From positions 124,001-188,000 of the forward strand of contig NZ_CP127247.1 of the NCBI RefSeq assembly GCF_030285785.1: 64,000 nucleotides of DNA. The letters are read 5' to 3'. How positions within the stretch are numbered: the first letter of the stretch is position 1; each line of letters begins with the position of its first letter. A program made the translations under genes and the position numbers. Of the stretch, positions 1-7,830 are shown in pieces. Source of the DNA: Parasedimentitalea psychrophila. Lineage in GTDB: Bacteria > Pseudomonadota > Alphaproteobacteria > Rhodobacterales > Rhodobacteraceae. Under the pieces are notes generated by a model that made no database searches, had not been told where the DNA came from, and worked only from the letters and a program-made list of their open reading frames with translations.

Positions 1-1300
1 AGTCCGGGAACTCCCGCGCTGCCAGTTCCGATGCGGAATAGACCGAGGCCCCCGCCTCGCTGACCACCACCTTGGTTGGCACTTTCACACCCGGCGGCAA
101 CAGCTTCAGCGCGTCCGCCACCAGACGTTCGGTCTCGCGACTACCGGTACCATTGCCGATGGCAATCAGCTCGACGCCATGCTGCACCACCAGTCTCAGG
201 ATCGCCGCCTTGGCGCCACCAACATCATTCCTTGGCTGAAACGGGTAGAAGGTATCTGTACCCACCATTTTACCGGTGGCATCAACCACTGCCGCCTTGA
301 CGCCGGTGCGAATGCCCGGGTCCAGCCCGAGAGTCACCAGCGCACCGGCCGGAGCGGCAAACAGCAGGTCTTTCAGATTGCGCGCAAACACCCGGATCGC
401 CTCATCCTGCGAGCGCTTGCGCAGCTCGCTCATCAGTTCCAGCATCATCGACAGGCTCAGCTTCACCCGCCAGGCCCAGCCGGCAATTTTGCGCAGCCAG
501 ATATCTCCGGGGCCTTTGCCGCCAGCCTGTAACTGCGCCGCCACCATGGCTTCGGCACGGGCCGCGCCCTCCTCGGAGTCGGGACCGATATCCAGTGTCA
601 GCACGCCCTCATTCGCGCCGCGCAGCATCGCCAGTGCCCGGTGTGACGGCACATCCGCCCAGCGCTCGCGATGGTCAAAATAATCCGAGAACTTGGCGCC
701 CTTGTCCTGCTGCCCCTGCACAACCCGCGCCGTCAGAAACGCCTCTTTCTGCAAAAAACTTCGCAAACCTCCCAGCAAGGCAGCATTTTCCGTCAGCCGT
801 TCCACCAGAATATCGCGCGCACCGTTCAGCGCATCCTTCACCGTCTCGACAGCCTCAGAAACATAGCCTTCGGCCAGCGCCTCGGGCGCGGTCATCCGAT
901 CCGCCAGAATAGCATCCGCCAGTGCCTCCAGCCCATTTTCGCGGGCAATCATCGCCTTGGTGCGGCGCTTCTTCTTATAGGGCAGATAGATGTCTTCCAG
1001 CTGCGCCTTGGTCTCGGCCTTGGCAATTGTGCCGGCCAGTTCAACGGTCAGCTTATCCTGCGCCTTGATGGTCTGCAGAATGCTCGCACGGCGCGCTTCC
1101 AGCTCGCGCAGATAAGACAACCGCTCGGCCAGTGTCCGCAACTGGGTATCATCCAGGCCCCCGGTCACCTCTTTGCGGTAGCGGGCGATGAACGGCACGG
1201 TTGAGCCTTCATCCAGCAGCTTCACGGCCGACACCACCTGCTCAGGTCGGGCGCTGATCTGTGTGGCGATGGAATGGGCGATACGGCGGGCGGTTTCCAC
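1..1300 (-). CDS. tex: Tex family RNA-binding transcription accessory protein (3' part missing)
   Basis: Tex is a cytoplasmic S1-domain nucleic-acid-binding protein linked to transcription and gene expression. About 433 residues are present; the C-terminal part with the S1 domain lies beyond the window edge. The start is a GTG at 1300, preceded by GAGGAG at a good distance. The N-terminus shows the Tex signature IARYRKEVTGGLDDTQLR. Near the window edge the frame reads ASVYSASELAAREFPD, which fits the YqgF-like central part of Tex. The gene is transcribed away from the HxlR regulator, which is on the same strand about 100 bases upstream. Confidence 0.93.
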   Translation of the reverse strand, partial: METARRIAHSIATQISARPEQVVSAVKLLDEGSTVPFIARYRKEVTGGLDDTQLRTLAERLSYLRELEARRASILQTIKAQDKLTVELAGTIAKAETKAQLEDIYLPYKKKRRTKAMIARENGLEALADAILADRMTAPEALAEGYVSEAVETVKDALNGARDILVERLTENAALLGGLRSFLQKEAFLTARVVQGQQDKGAKFSDYFDHRERWADVPSHRALAMLRGANEGVLTLDIGPDSEEGAARAEAMVAAQLQAGGKGPGDIWLRKIAGWAWRVKLSLSMMLELMSELRKRSQDEAIRVFARNLKDLLFAAPAGALVTLGLDPGIRTGVKAAVVDATGKMVGTDTFYPFQPRNDVGGAKAAILRLVVQHGVELIAIGNGTGSRETERLVADALKLLPPGVKVPTKVVVSEAGASVYSASELAAREFPD

Positions 1301-1405
1301 GGCGGTCTCCTCAAGTCTGTTGGGACACCCTTCTTAGCCGCGCGGGTGAAGTCCGCCAAGTGGTCACGGGGTCAGCAGGGCAAAATAGCGCCCAGCTGGG
1401 CATTT

Positions 1406-1849
1406 TCAGCATAAGGATAGATCCAAAGCCGCATTCACCCGGTCGATTTCAGCCTCATACCAGGCGATTGCAGCCTTGGGGTCCTCCCGGAATGCTTTTG
1501 CAAATGAGGCCGGCGCCGCAGTGTTTTCATCATATTCAGTGGCCCAAACCATCATGCCCAATAATGCTGGCAACAGCGCCCGTGCTTTGCCTGTCGGCAG
1601 ATAGAAGACCTTGCTTCGTTTGTTCGGATCCACATGCCGGGTCAACATGGCCTCCTCTTCTAGCCGGGACAGACGGTCCGCCAGAATATTTGTCGATATC
1701 CCCTCCTCCGAGGCCGCAAAGTCGCCGTAATATCGTTTACCATGCAGCAATACGTCCCTCAGCAGGACAAAGCACCATTTGTCGCCAAACACACCGGCTG
1801 CATAGCGAACCGGACACCCGGACCACATGATTTTCTCTGATCTTTTCAT
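1406..1849 (-). CDS. HxlR-family winged-helix transcriptional regulator
   Basis: The 147-residue protein has the HxlR features: an N-terminal CPVRYAAGVFGDKW segment around residues 11-24, whose Cys could be redox- or ligand-sensitive, followed by a winged helix with LRDVLLHGKRYYGDF and ISTNILADRLSRLEEE. HxlR proteins are small DNA-binding regulators that often respond to aldehydes, quinones or thiol stress. I start at the ATG at 1849; a TTG two codons upstream (1855) is in frame. It is divergent from the VOC gene, and an inverted repeat lies between them, so the likely role is control of that pair. The effector cannot be inferred. Confidence 0.85.
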   Translation of the reverse strand: MKRSEKIMWSGCPVRYAAGVFGDKWCFVLLRDVLLHGKRYYGDFAASEEGISTNILADRLSRLEEEAMLTRHVDPNKRSKVFYLPTGKARALLPALLGMMVWATEYDENTAAPASFAKAFREDPKAAIAWYEAEIDRVNAALDLSLC

Positions 1850-1905
1850 GCCCAAAGAATAACAGCAAAAATAATACTTGCAATTTGAAAGCTCTCGATC
1901 AAATA

Positions 1906-1928
1906 TTCACTTGCAAAACACAAGTGAA
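1906..1928. promoter_or_regulatory. candidate operator in the HxlR/VOC divergent promoter
   Basis: A perfect inverted repeat, TTCACTTG-N7-CAAGTGAA, lies just before the ribosome binding site of the VOC gene. ACTTGCAA occurs at 1909-1916 within it and again at 1876-1883, 33 bases apart (about three helical turns). Paired sites facing a divergently transcribed regulator gene are typical of autoregulated operators. Assignment to the HxlR protein is inference from position. Confidence 0.5.
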
Positions 1929-1939
1929 TTGGAGAAAAC

Positions 1940-2293
1940 ATGCCCTCACCTTTTGTATGGTTTGACAATATTGGTGCGCAACGCGAGGAAACCGTCCATT
2001 TCCTGAACGAGACATTTGGCTGGTCAGCCAATAGCGTTGGGCCGATGACATTTCTGGAGAGTGGCAGTGGAAAGCCGTTTGCAGCGGCCTGTGACCCCAT
2101 GGACGGGCTCAGCGGATGGGTGCCCTATATCGAGGTTGAAGATCTGACATCTGCGGTGACCAAAGCCGCGTCAAATGGCGCCACAATTATTGCGGAAAAC
2201 TTGACTGGACCCGCGGGCGTTGCGACCTTCATTCGGGATCCGGGCGGCGCCCCGCTGGCCCTGTGGAAGCGGGATGGGAACGCCAAGGCATGA
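1940..2293 (+). CDS. VOC (glyoxalase/bleomycin-resistance) family protein
   Basis: The 117-residue single-domain protein resembles the vicinal oxygen chelate superfamily. It begins with WFDNIGAQREETVHFLNETFGW, continues with an acidic EVEDLTSAVTKAASNGATI segment, and ends with the typical FIRDPGGAPLALW strand. Such proteins are metal-dependent lyases or dioxygenases, or binding proteins. The substrate is not evident, and the metal ligands are not obvious. GGAG precedes the ATG. Its stop overlaps the next start (ATGA at 2290), so the two genes are probably translated together. The divergent HxlR gene is the likely regulator. Confidence 0.8.
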   Translation: MPSPFVWFDNIGAQREETVHFLNETFGWSANSVGPMTFLESGSGKPFAAACDPMDGLSGWVPYIEVEDLTSAVTKAASNGATIIAENLTGPAGVATFIRDPGGAPLALWKRDGNAKA

Positions 2294-2688
2294 CAAAGCA
2301 CCTGATCTCCGTGCTCGCCTTTATGGCGGTCACCTTTGCGGTGCAGGGATCCTCGCACTTTCTGCTCAACAAAGATCACTTTGCCGCAGTGGGGTTCCTG
2401 CGCGGGTCCCCCATTATGCTGATGGGATTCTCCGTCATGATCATCCAGGGATTGATTCTGAGCCTGGCTCTTTCCCGGCTGGCCCCAACGGTGCCAACGC
2501 TGCGTGACGCAATAACCATCTCGTTGGGTTTTGGCCTGTTCCTGGCGAGTTACATTGTCCTGACAGAACCCGCCAAATACGCAGTGCCGTCCATTTTGGA
2601 CTGGATAAAAATTGAGGCGACAGCCAGTGCGGTTCAATTTGGTGTGTTTGGCATCCTGTTGGGATGGATCCATCGAAAGATCGCATAA
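2290..2688 (+). CDS. small four-helix integral membrane protein
   Basis: The predicted 132-residue protein has about four hydrophobic segments: HLISVLAFMAVTFAVQG near the N-terminus, then IMLMGFSVMIIQGLILSLAL, AITISLGFGLFLASYIVL and AVQFGVFGILLGWI. I chose the ATG at 2290 because it overlaps the upstream stop and leads straight into the first membrane helix. No catalytic motif is visible and I do not recognise a characterised family. Co-translation with the VOC gene under the HxlR regulator suggests a shared stress-response or detoxification role, but that is inference. Confidence 0.7.
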   Translation: MTKHLISVLAFMAVTFAVQGSSHFLLNKDHFAAVGFLRGSPIMLMGFSVMIIQGLILSLALSRLAPTVPTLRDAITISLGFGLFLASYIVLTEPAKYAVPSILDWIKIEATASAVQFGVFGILLGWIHRKIA

Positions 2689-2968
2689 GGCGCTATCTAC
2701 AATTGCCAACAGGAACCCCGATGTGCTGCCAACCACAGGAGCCCATCGGGGATTTCAGATAAATCAAGCCCCCCAGCTCTGCCAGCCCGGTTGGATGTTC
2801 GTCCCCCAACAGCTTGATCGCGGAAATCACTGGCACAGCCTGCACTGACCAGGCCAGGCTTCGGCCCCTTAACCCCGATTCCTCTGCCCGGCACCGCTCG
2901 TGCCTCTTGCCCCGGTTCACTGGCTGGCCTAGAACGCTGGCAAACCTGATCAAAGGAGCCGGTGCGAC

Positions 2969-4480
2969 ATGCTCGACCTGACATATGAACTGCCCAAACC
3001 CAAGGTGATCTCGGGTGCCAAGCATGACTGGGAACTGGTCATCGGCCTGGAGGTCCACGCTCAGGTCAGCTCCAACGCCAAACTGTTTTCCGGCGCCTCG
3101 ACCCAGTTTGGTGCTGAACCAAACTCAAACGTGGCCTTTGTCGATTCCGCAATGCCCGGCATGCTGCCGGTAATCAACGAATACTGCATCGAACAGGCGG
3201 TGCGCACCGGACTGGGCCTGAAGGCGCAGATCAACCTGAATTCCGCCTTTGACCGCAAGAACTATTTCTACCCCGACCTGCCGCAGGGCTACCAGATCTC
3301 GCAGCTGTATCACCCCATCGTCGGCGAAGGCGAAGTGCTGGTCGAACTGGGCAACGGCTTGGCGCGCAACATTCGCATCGAACGCATCCACATGGAGCAG
3401 GACGCCGGCAAGTCGATCCACGATATGGATCCGAACATGTCCTTTGTTGACCTGAACCGTGTCGGCGTTTGCCTGATGGAGATCGTCAGCCGTCCCGACA
3501 TCCGCAGCCCGGAAGAAGCCGCCGCCTTTGTCGCCAAGTTGCGTCAGATCATGCGCTACTTGGGCACCTGTGACGGCAATATGCAGAACGGCAATATGCG
3601 GGCTGATGTCAACGTATCGATCTGCCGTCCCGGTCAGTATGAAAAATACCAGGAGTCTCAGGACTTTGCCCATCTCGGCACCCGTTGCGAAATCAAGAAC
3701 ATGAACTCGATGCGGTTCATCCAGCAAGCGATCATTGTTGAAGCCGAACGGCAGATCAAAATCGTCGAGGCTGGCGGCACCGTGGCCCAGGAAACTCGTC
3801 TCTATGACGTCGAGAAGGGCGAGACCCGGTCGATGCGCTCCAAGGAAGAAGCGCACGACTATCGCTACTTCCCCGACCCCGATCTGTTGCCGCTGGAAAT
3901 CGAGCAGGCCTGGGTCGACGAGATTGCCGCCACCCTGCCGGAACTGCCAGACGCCAAGAAATCGCGCTTTATCGCCGATTTTGGCCTGTCCGACTATGAC
4001 GCCTCGGTGCTGACGGCGGATGTGGAATCGGCCGCGTATTTTGAGGCCGTGGCCGAAGGCCGCAACGGCAAGCTCTCTGCGAACTGGGTGATCAACGAAC
4101 TTTTTGGCCGCCTGAAAGCCGACGACAAAGATATCGCCGACTGCCCGGTCTCTCCGGCGCAACTGGGCGGCATCATCGCGCTGATCTCGGCGGATACCAT
4201 CTCCGGCAAGATCGCCAAGGATCTGTTTGAGATCGTCTATACCGAGGGTGGCGACCCGGCTGAAATCGTCGAGGCGCGCGGCATGAAGCAGGTGACCGAC
4301 ACCGGCGCCATTGAGGCGGCTTTGGACAAGATCATCGCCGACAACCCGGCGCAGGTGGAAAAAGCCAAGCTGAACCCAAAACTGGCGGGCTGGTTTGTCG
4401 GGCAGGTGATGAAAGCCACCGGCGGCAAGGCCAACCCCAAGGCCGTGAACCAGCTAGTAGCGCAAAAACTGGGCGAATAA
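2969..4480 (+). CDS. gatB: Asp-tRNA(Asn)/Glu-tRNA(Gln) amidotransferase subunit B
   Basis: GatB is the kinase and tRNA-binding subunit of the GatCAB complex, which converts Glu-tRNA(Gln) to Gln-tRNA(Gln) and, where needed, Asp-tRNA(Asn) to Asn-tRNA(Asn). The 503 residues match the family length. The N-terminal part shows [23 protein letters not shown] and [18 protein letters not shown]. The YqeY-like tRNA-binding tail ends in [20 protein letters not shown] precedes the ATG. gatA and gatC are not adjacent, as is common in this group. A hairpin terminator follows. Confidence 0.98.
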   Translation: MLDLTYELPKPKVISGAKHDWELVIGLEVHAQVSSNAKLFSGASTQFGAEPNSNVAFVDSAMPGMLPVINEYCIEQAVRTGLGLKAQINLNSAFDRKNYFYPDLPQGYQISQLYHPIVGEGEVLVELGNGLARNIRIERIHMEQDAGKSIHDMDPNMSFVDLNRVGVCLMEIVSRPDIRSPEEAAAFVAKLRQIMRYLGTCDGNMQNGNMRADVNVSICRPGQYEKYQESQDFAHLGTRCEIKNMNSMRFIQQAIIVEAERQIKIVEAGGTVAQETRLYDVEKGETRSMRSKEEAHDYRYFPDPDLLPLEIEQAWVDEIAATLPELPDAKKSRFIADFGLSDYDASVLTADVESAAYFEAVAEGRNGKLSANWVINELFGRLKADDKDIADCPVSPAQLGGIIALISADTISGKIAKDLFEIVYTEGGDPAEIVEARGMKQVTDTGAIEAALDKIIADNPAQVEKAKLNPKLAGWFVGQVMKATGGKANPKAVNQLVAQKLGE

Positions 4481-4506
4481 CCCAACGGTTACAGCAAGTA
4501 ATACGA

Positions 4507-4535
4507 GGGCGGCCATAGGGTCGCCCTTTTGTTTT
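4507..4535 (+). terminator. rho-independent terminator after gatB
   Basis: GGGCGGCC (4507-4514), an ATAG loop and GGTCGCCC (4519-4526) form an 8-bp stem with one G-U pair, followed by TTTTGTTTT. It lies 27 bases beyond the gatB stop. Confidence 0.85.
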
Positions 4536-4601
4536 GCCGCCTTCATCAGCTTGACTCTCCGCCAAGCGGCCCGTTCTCTGGGCAAAAATTCAGGAGTCAC
4601 C

Positions 4602-5849
4602 ATGCAGAACAGTTTCAATCAGGAACTCGAAGACCGGCTTGTCCGCTATGCTGCAATCGATAGCCAAAGCGACGAAAACTCTCCCTCGGCCCCGAGTACC
4701 AAATGCCAGTTCGGGATGTTGGACCTGCTCAAGGAAGAGCTCAGCTCCATTGGCGCACAGGACGTGCAGCTGACTGAATACGGCGTTGTGCTAGCCACCA
4801 TTCCAGGCACTGTGCCGGGGCCAACGATTGGCTTCCTTGCCCATGTGGACACGGCGCCGCAGTTCAATGCAACAGGCGTCAAACCACGGGTGATCAAGGG
4901 CTACAACGGCGGTGATATCACCTTCCCGGACAATCCCGACCTTGTGTTGTCTCCGGCCGAGCATCCGTATCTGGCGACCAAACAGGGCCACAACCTGATA
5001 ACGGCATCTGGCACCACTCTTTTGGGGGCCGATGACAAGGCGGGTGTGTCGATCATTATGACAATGGCACGTCATATGCTGGACAATCCAGACTTCCGCC
5101 GCGGACCAATCCGCATCGCCTTTACCCCGGACGAAGAAATTGGCCGCGGCGTGGGCGACGCGCTGATCACAGATCTGGCCGCCGATTTTGCCTATACTCT
5201 GGATGGCGGCGAAGTGGGTGAGATCGAATTTGAGAGCTTCTCGGCTGACCGCGCCGTTGTCACCGTTACCGGCGTCTCTATCCATCCCGGTCTGGCAAAA
5301 GAGAAAATGGTCAACGCCATCCACCTTGCCTCCAAGATCATACAGACGCTGCCGCAGGCAACCATGACACCCGAGACCACCGATGACCGCGACGGCTTTA
5401 TCCATGCCACGGATATGCTTGGTGGATCGTCTGAAATGGTGATCAAACTGATCCTGCGTGATTTTGAAATGGAGGGGCTGGCGGCCAAAGGCAACATCCT
5501 GCGGCAGGTTTGCAGCGCGGTGCAGGCCACGGAACCCCGCGCATCCATCACCTGCGAAATCTACCCGCAATACCGCAACATGCGCTACTGGCTGGAGAAA
5601 GACATGACGCCGGTTGAGCTCGCCCGGGAGGCCAGCAAGGCGCATGGGATTGACCCGGTGTCAGTGCCCATTCGAGGCGGCACCGACGGCTCGCGGCTCA
5701 CGGAACTGGGAATCCCGGCGCCAAATATCTTTACCGGCATGCAATGCATCCACGGACCACTGGAATGGATCTCGGTGCAGGACATGGTGACCGCAACCGA
5801 AGTTTGCCTGTCGCTGGCCAGCCTGGCCGCAGATAAGCAGGCCGGATAA
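4602..5849 (+). CDS. pepT: peptidase T (tripeptide aminopeptidase)
   Basis: PepT is a cytoplasmic dizinc M20 aminopeptidase that removes the N-terminal residue of tripeptides. The 415-residue protein carries the family's metal and catalytic motifs: HVDTAP (His81, Asp83), GADDKAG (Asp144/145) and PDEEIGRG (Glu178/179), with a C-terminal IRGGTDGSRLT segment and a late His in GMQCIHGPLEW. The start is the ATG at 4602, with AGGAG upstream; an in-frame codon at 4551 would add an unlikely extension running into the gatB terminator region. It appears to be transcribed alone. Confidence 0.96.
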   Translation: MQNSFNQELEDRLVRYAAIDSQSDENSPSAPSTKCQFGMLDLLKEELSSIGAQDVQLTEYGVVLATIPGTVPGPTIGFLAHVDTAPQFNATGVKPRVIKGYNGGDITFPDNPDLVLSPAEHPYLATKQGHNLITASGTTLLGADDKAGVSIIMTMARHMLDNPDFRRGPIRIAFTPDEEIGRGVGDALITDLAADFAYTLDGGEVGEIEFESFSADRAVVTVTGVSIHPGLAKEKMVNAIHLASKIIQTLPQATMTPETTDDRDGFIHATDMLGGSSEMVIKLILRDFEMEGLAAKGNILRQVCSAVQATEPRASITCEIYPQYRNMRYWLEKDMTPVELAREASKAHGIDPVSVPIRGGTDGSRLTELGIPAPNIFTGMQCIHGPLEWISVQDMVTATEVCLSLASLAADKQAG

Positions 5850-5991
5850 AGCCCCCAAAGGCAAATCAAGTTGGGCGCTGGGGTGATACCGGCGTCCAAT
5901 TATGCGATGTGCCGCTGGCGTCACATTCCCACCTTGGCCTGCCCCCCTGCTCTTGCTAAACACATGCAACAAACAAACGATCCGGATCCTG

Positions 5992-6477
5992 ATGATGTTC
6001 GAGTACAAAGTTGTTCCCGCCCCCGCCAAGGGCACCAAGGCCAAAGGGGTGAAGACGCCTCAGGGGCGGTTTGCCGTGACCATTGAGCAGCTGCTGAATG
6101 ACATGGGGGCTGACGGCTGGGAGTTTCAGCGCGCCGAGCTGTTGCCCAGCGAGGAGCGCTCGGGGCTGACCGGATCAACCACCCATTGGCGTAATGTGAT
6201 GGTGTTTCGCCGCCCCACCGGGGATGAGGAAATGAGCATGCCCGCCGCACAGGCAGATCACAGCCCCTCCGTCCGCGCTGTCCACGCCCCTGAAACGGTG
6301 CCGCTGACCGCAATCGCGGGCGACCCTCAGGCTGCGGCAGATGCCACCCCGGTGCCCGGTGCCGGTGCCCGCGAAATGCAGGCCGATGATGGTGTCGAAG
6401 AGCTGAGCCCGGTGGCTGGCGTCACCGCCGCGCTGAAAGCACGGGCCAAGCAGCAAAGCGACGAGGACGGCCAGTAA
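5992..6477 (+). CDS. DUF4177 domain protein
   Basis: The first 75 residues match the short DUF4177 pattern: FEYKVVPAP at the start, then LNDMGADGWEFQRAELLPSEER and HWRNVMVFRRP. DUF4177 has no established function. The remaining 85 residues are Ala/Pro/Glu-rich and probably disordered. The start is ambiguous between ATG codons at 5992 and 5995, and no strong ribosome binding site is seen for either. It converges on bolA, which is on the opposite strand about 26 bases beyond the stop. Confidence 0.75.
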   Translation: MMFEYKVVPAPAKGTKAKGVKTPQGRFAVTIEQLLNDMGADGWEFQRAELLPSEERSGLTGSTTHWRNVMVFRRPTGDEEMSMPAAQADHSPSVRAVHAPETVPLTAIAGDPQAAADATPVPGAGAREMQADDGVEELSPVAGVTAALKARAKQQSDEDGQ

Positions 6478-6503
6478 TCAGGCCGCCCCAGCCCGCCTCT
6501 TGA

Positions 6504-6758
6504 TCAGGCGTCGATGTCCAGTGCCAGCGCGTGGATGCGCGGCACAATATCCCCCAGCGCCTTGTGCACCATGCGATGACGCTGCAGCCGGTTTTGTCCG
6601 CCAAACGCGGCGGCCCGGATCATCACGTTAAAGTGGCTTTCGCCGTGCCCGTCGTGCCCCGCATGGCCGCGGTGGCTGTCACTGTCATCAACGACCTGTA
6701 ATTCAGACGGTTGAAACGCCTCTTGCAGCCGATTTTCGATCTCTTGCGTGATGTTCAT
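6504..6758 (-). CDS. BolA family protein
   Basis: BolA proteins bind monothiol glutaredoxins and [2Fe-2S] clusters and act in iron homeostasis and stress physiology. The 84-residue protein shows the class II KH-like fold pattern: IENRLQEAFQPSELQVVDDSD, SHFNVMI, and a C-terminal RHRMVHKALGDIVPRIHALAL that includes the conserved RHR. A His-rich insertion (HRGHAGHDGHGESH) precedes the second strand and may add metal ligands. I prefer the ATG at 6758, which has GAGG just upstream; an ATG at 6773 is also in frame. It is divergent from the J-domain gene, and the two are often neighbours in alphaproteobacteria. Confidence 0.92.
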   Translation of the reverse strand: MNITQEIENRLQEAFQPSELQVVDDSDSHRGHAGHDGHGESHFNVMIRAAAFGGQNRLQRHRMVHKALGDIVPRIHALALDIDA

Positions 6759-6863
6759 AGCCTCATTTCCCATATTTTTTTCGTTACCCCCTTCTATCTG
6801 CCGCTGTGTAGATTAAAGTGTTTGCTCCGAGTCGAATAGATGCGTCGTAGAAGGTGCACCCCC

Positions 6864-7490
6864 ATGAGCAAGTCAGATCCTTTCGGTTTCGATATGTCGG
6901 TCCGATCCGCCAAGAAAAAAAACCCGCGCGGGCGGCGCAGCATGTCCGGAGCCTCCGAGACCTCCGTGCGTGAATGCCACCACGAAGGCTGCCAGGAGGC
7001 CGGCAAGTTCCGCGCCCCCAAGGCGCCGGATGTGTTGGATGATTTCTTTTGGTTCTGCCAAGAGCACGTCCGTGAATACAATAGTAAGTGGAGCTTCTTT
7101 GATGGCACGACCGAGGCCGAATTGAATGCCCAGTCATCCAAGGACAAGGTCTGGGAACGCGAAACCCGGCCAATAGGCGATCCCGAGGCACGGGCCTGGG
7201 CCCGGTTGGGCATCGAGGACCCGCAGCAGGTTTTGGGCGCCAATGCCACCCAGAACCCCGGCAAAAACGGCGGCAGCACCGGCCGCCGCCTTCCCGCCAC
7301 CGAACGTCGCGCGATCGAAATTCTGGAGGCCAGTGATGGCTGGACCAAAATTGAGATCCGCAAGGCCTATAAGAAACTGATCAAAGTGCTGCACCCCGAC
7401 ATGAACGGCGGCGACCGCTCGCAGGAAGAACAGCTGCAAGAGGTGATGTGGGCCTGGGATCAGATCAAGGACAGCAAGACCTTTAAATAA
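6864..7490 (+). CDS. zinc-finger-like and J-domain protein of the bolA/cobS neighbourhood
   Basis: The 208-residue protein ends in a J domain (about residues 148-208) with the Hsp70-activating HPD motif at 177-179 inside KVLHPDMNGGD. Before it, Cys38, Cys43, Cys65 and His68 are arranged as C-x4-C ... C-x2-H and probably bind zinc. Between the two lies a linker with DPEARAWARLGI. As I recall, this architecture is conserved next to bolA and cobS in many alphaproteobacteria. It probably recruits DnaK to a specific client; a link to cobaltochelatase assembly is guesswork from gene context. The ATG at 6864 follows AAGGTG. A terminator follows the gene. Confidence 0.88.
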   Translation: MSKSDPFGFDMSVRSAKKKNPRGRRSMSGASETSVRECHHEGCQEAGKFRAPKAPDVLDDFFWFCQEHVREYNSKWSFFDGTTEAELNAQSSKDKVWERETRPIGDPEARAWARLGIEDPQQVLGANATQNPGKNGGSTGRRLPATERRAIEILEASDGWTKIEIRKAYKKLIKVLHPDMNGGDRSQEEQLQEVMWAWDQIKDSKTFK

Positions 7491-7516
7491 GCCGGTCACA
7501 AACCATAGCTATCAAA

Positions 7517-7542
7517 GGGCGCCATTGCAGGTGCCCTTTTTT
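7517..7542 (+). terminator. rho-independent terminator after the J-domain gene
   Basis: GGGCGCC (7517-7523), a six-base loop and GGTGCCC (7530-7536) are followed by six T. It ends the J-domain transcript well before cobS, so cobS must have its own promoter. Confidence 0.85.
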
Positions 7543-7792
7543 GATTCTCCCATCCGCGATCGGCCACCCAAAGGGTCGAACTGGCAGGCAAAGGGACGCA
7601 TCCGTTCTGGCTCGTGCACAATGCGATACCGCCGCAGCGCAGACAGCCCTCGACGACGGTCGCCTTCAGGCTCTGCGCGAGGGGCGCCCGGCCAGGTCGC
7701 GATTGCTGGTAATGCCCTCGGTCTGCGGCAGGTGGGCCGGTACCAGGTGGGCCAGTTCCCGATATTTCATCACCGCAAAACCGGGGTCGACA
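7543..7792. other. gene-free stretch between the J-domain gene and the helicase
   Basis: No convincing gene is present. The longest hint is a 34-codon minus-strand frame (7666-7770) that reads MKYRELAHLVPAHLP near its start. It lies beyond the helicase terminator and has no clear ribosome binding site, so it may be a relic or chance. The stretch is flanked by the two convergent terminators. Confidence 0.4.
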
Positions 7793-7822
7793 AAGGAAAA
7801 GGGCGGCCCAACCGGGCCGCCC
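7793..7822 (-). terminator. rho-independent terminator after the DEAD-box helicase
   Basis: On the minus strand GGGCGGCCC, a four-base loop and GGGCCGCCC form a perfect 9-bp stem (plus coordinates 7801-7809 and 7814-7822), followed by TTTTCCTTT. Confidence 0.85.
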
Positions 7823-7830
7823 TTTGTTAC

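Noticed and set aside
2693-2968. Minus-strand frame in the gap before gatB, reading LGDEHPTGLAELGGLIYLK in part
   Set aside because: It looks slightly protein-like, but has no clear start or ribosome binding site in the gap and would run into gatB; at best a relic.
3125-4162. 345-codon frame on the minus strand opposite gatB
   Set aside because: Antisense shadow of gatB with no domain and no ribosome binding site.
7666-7770. 34-codon minus-strand ORF beyond the helicase terminator
   Set aside because: No ribosome binding site and it follows a strong terminator; mentioned only as gap content.
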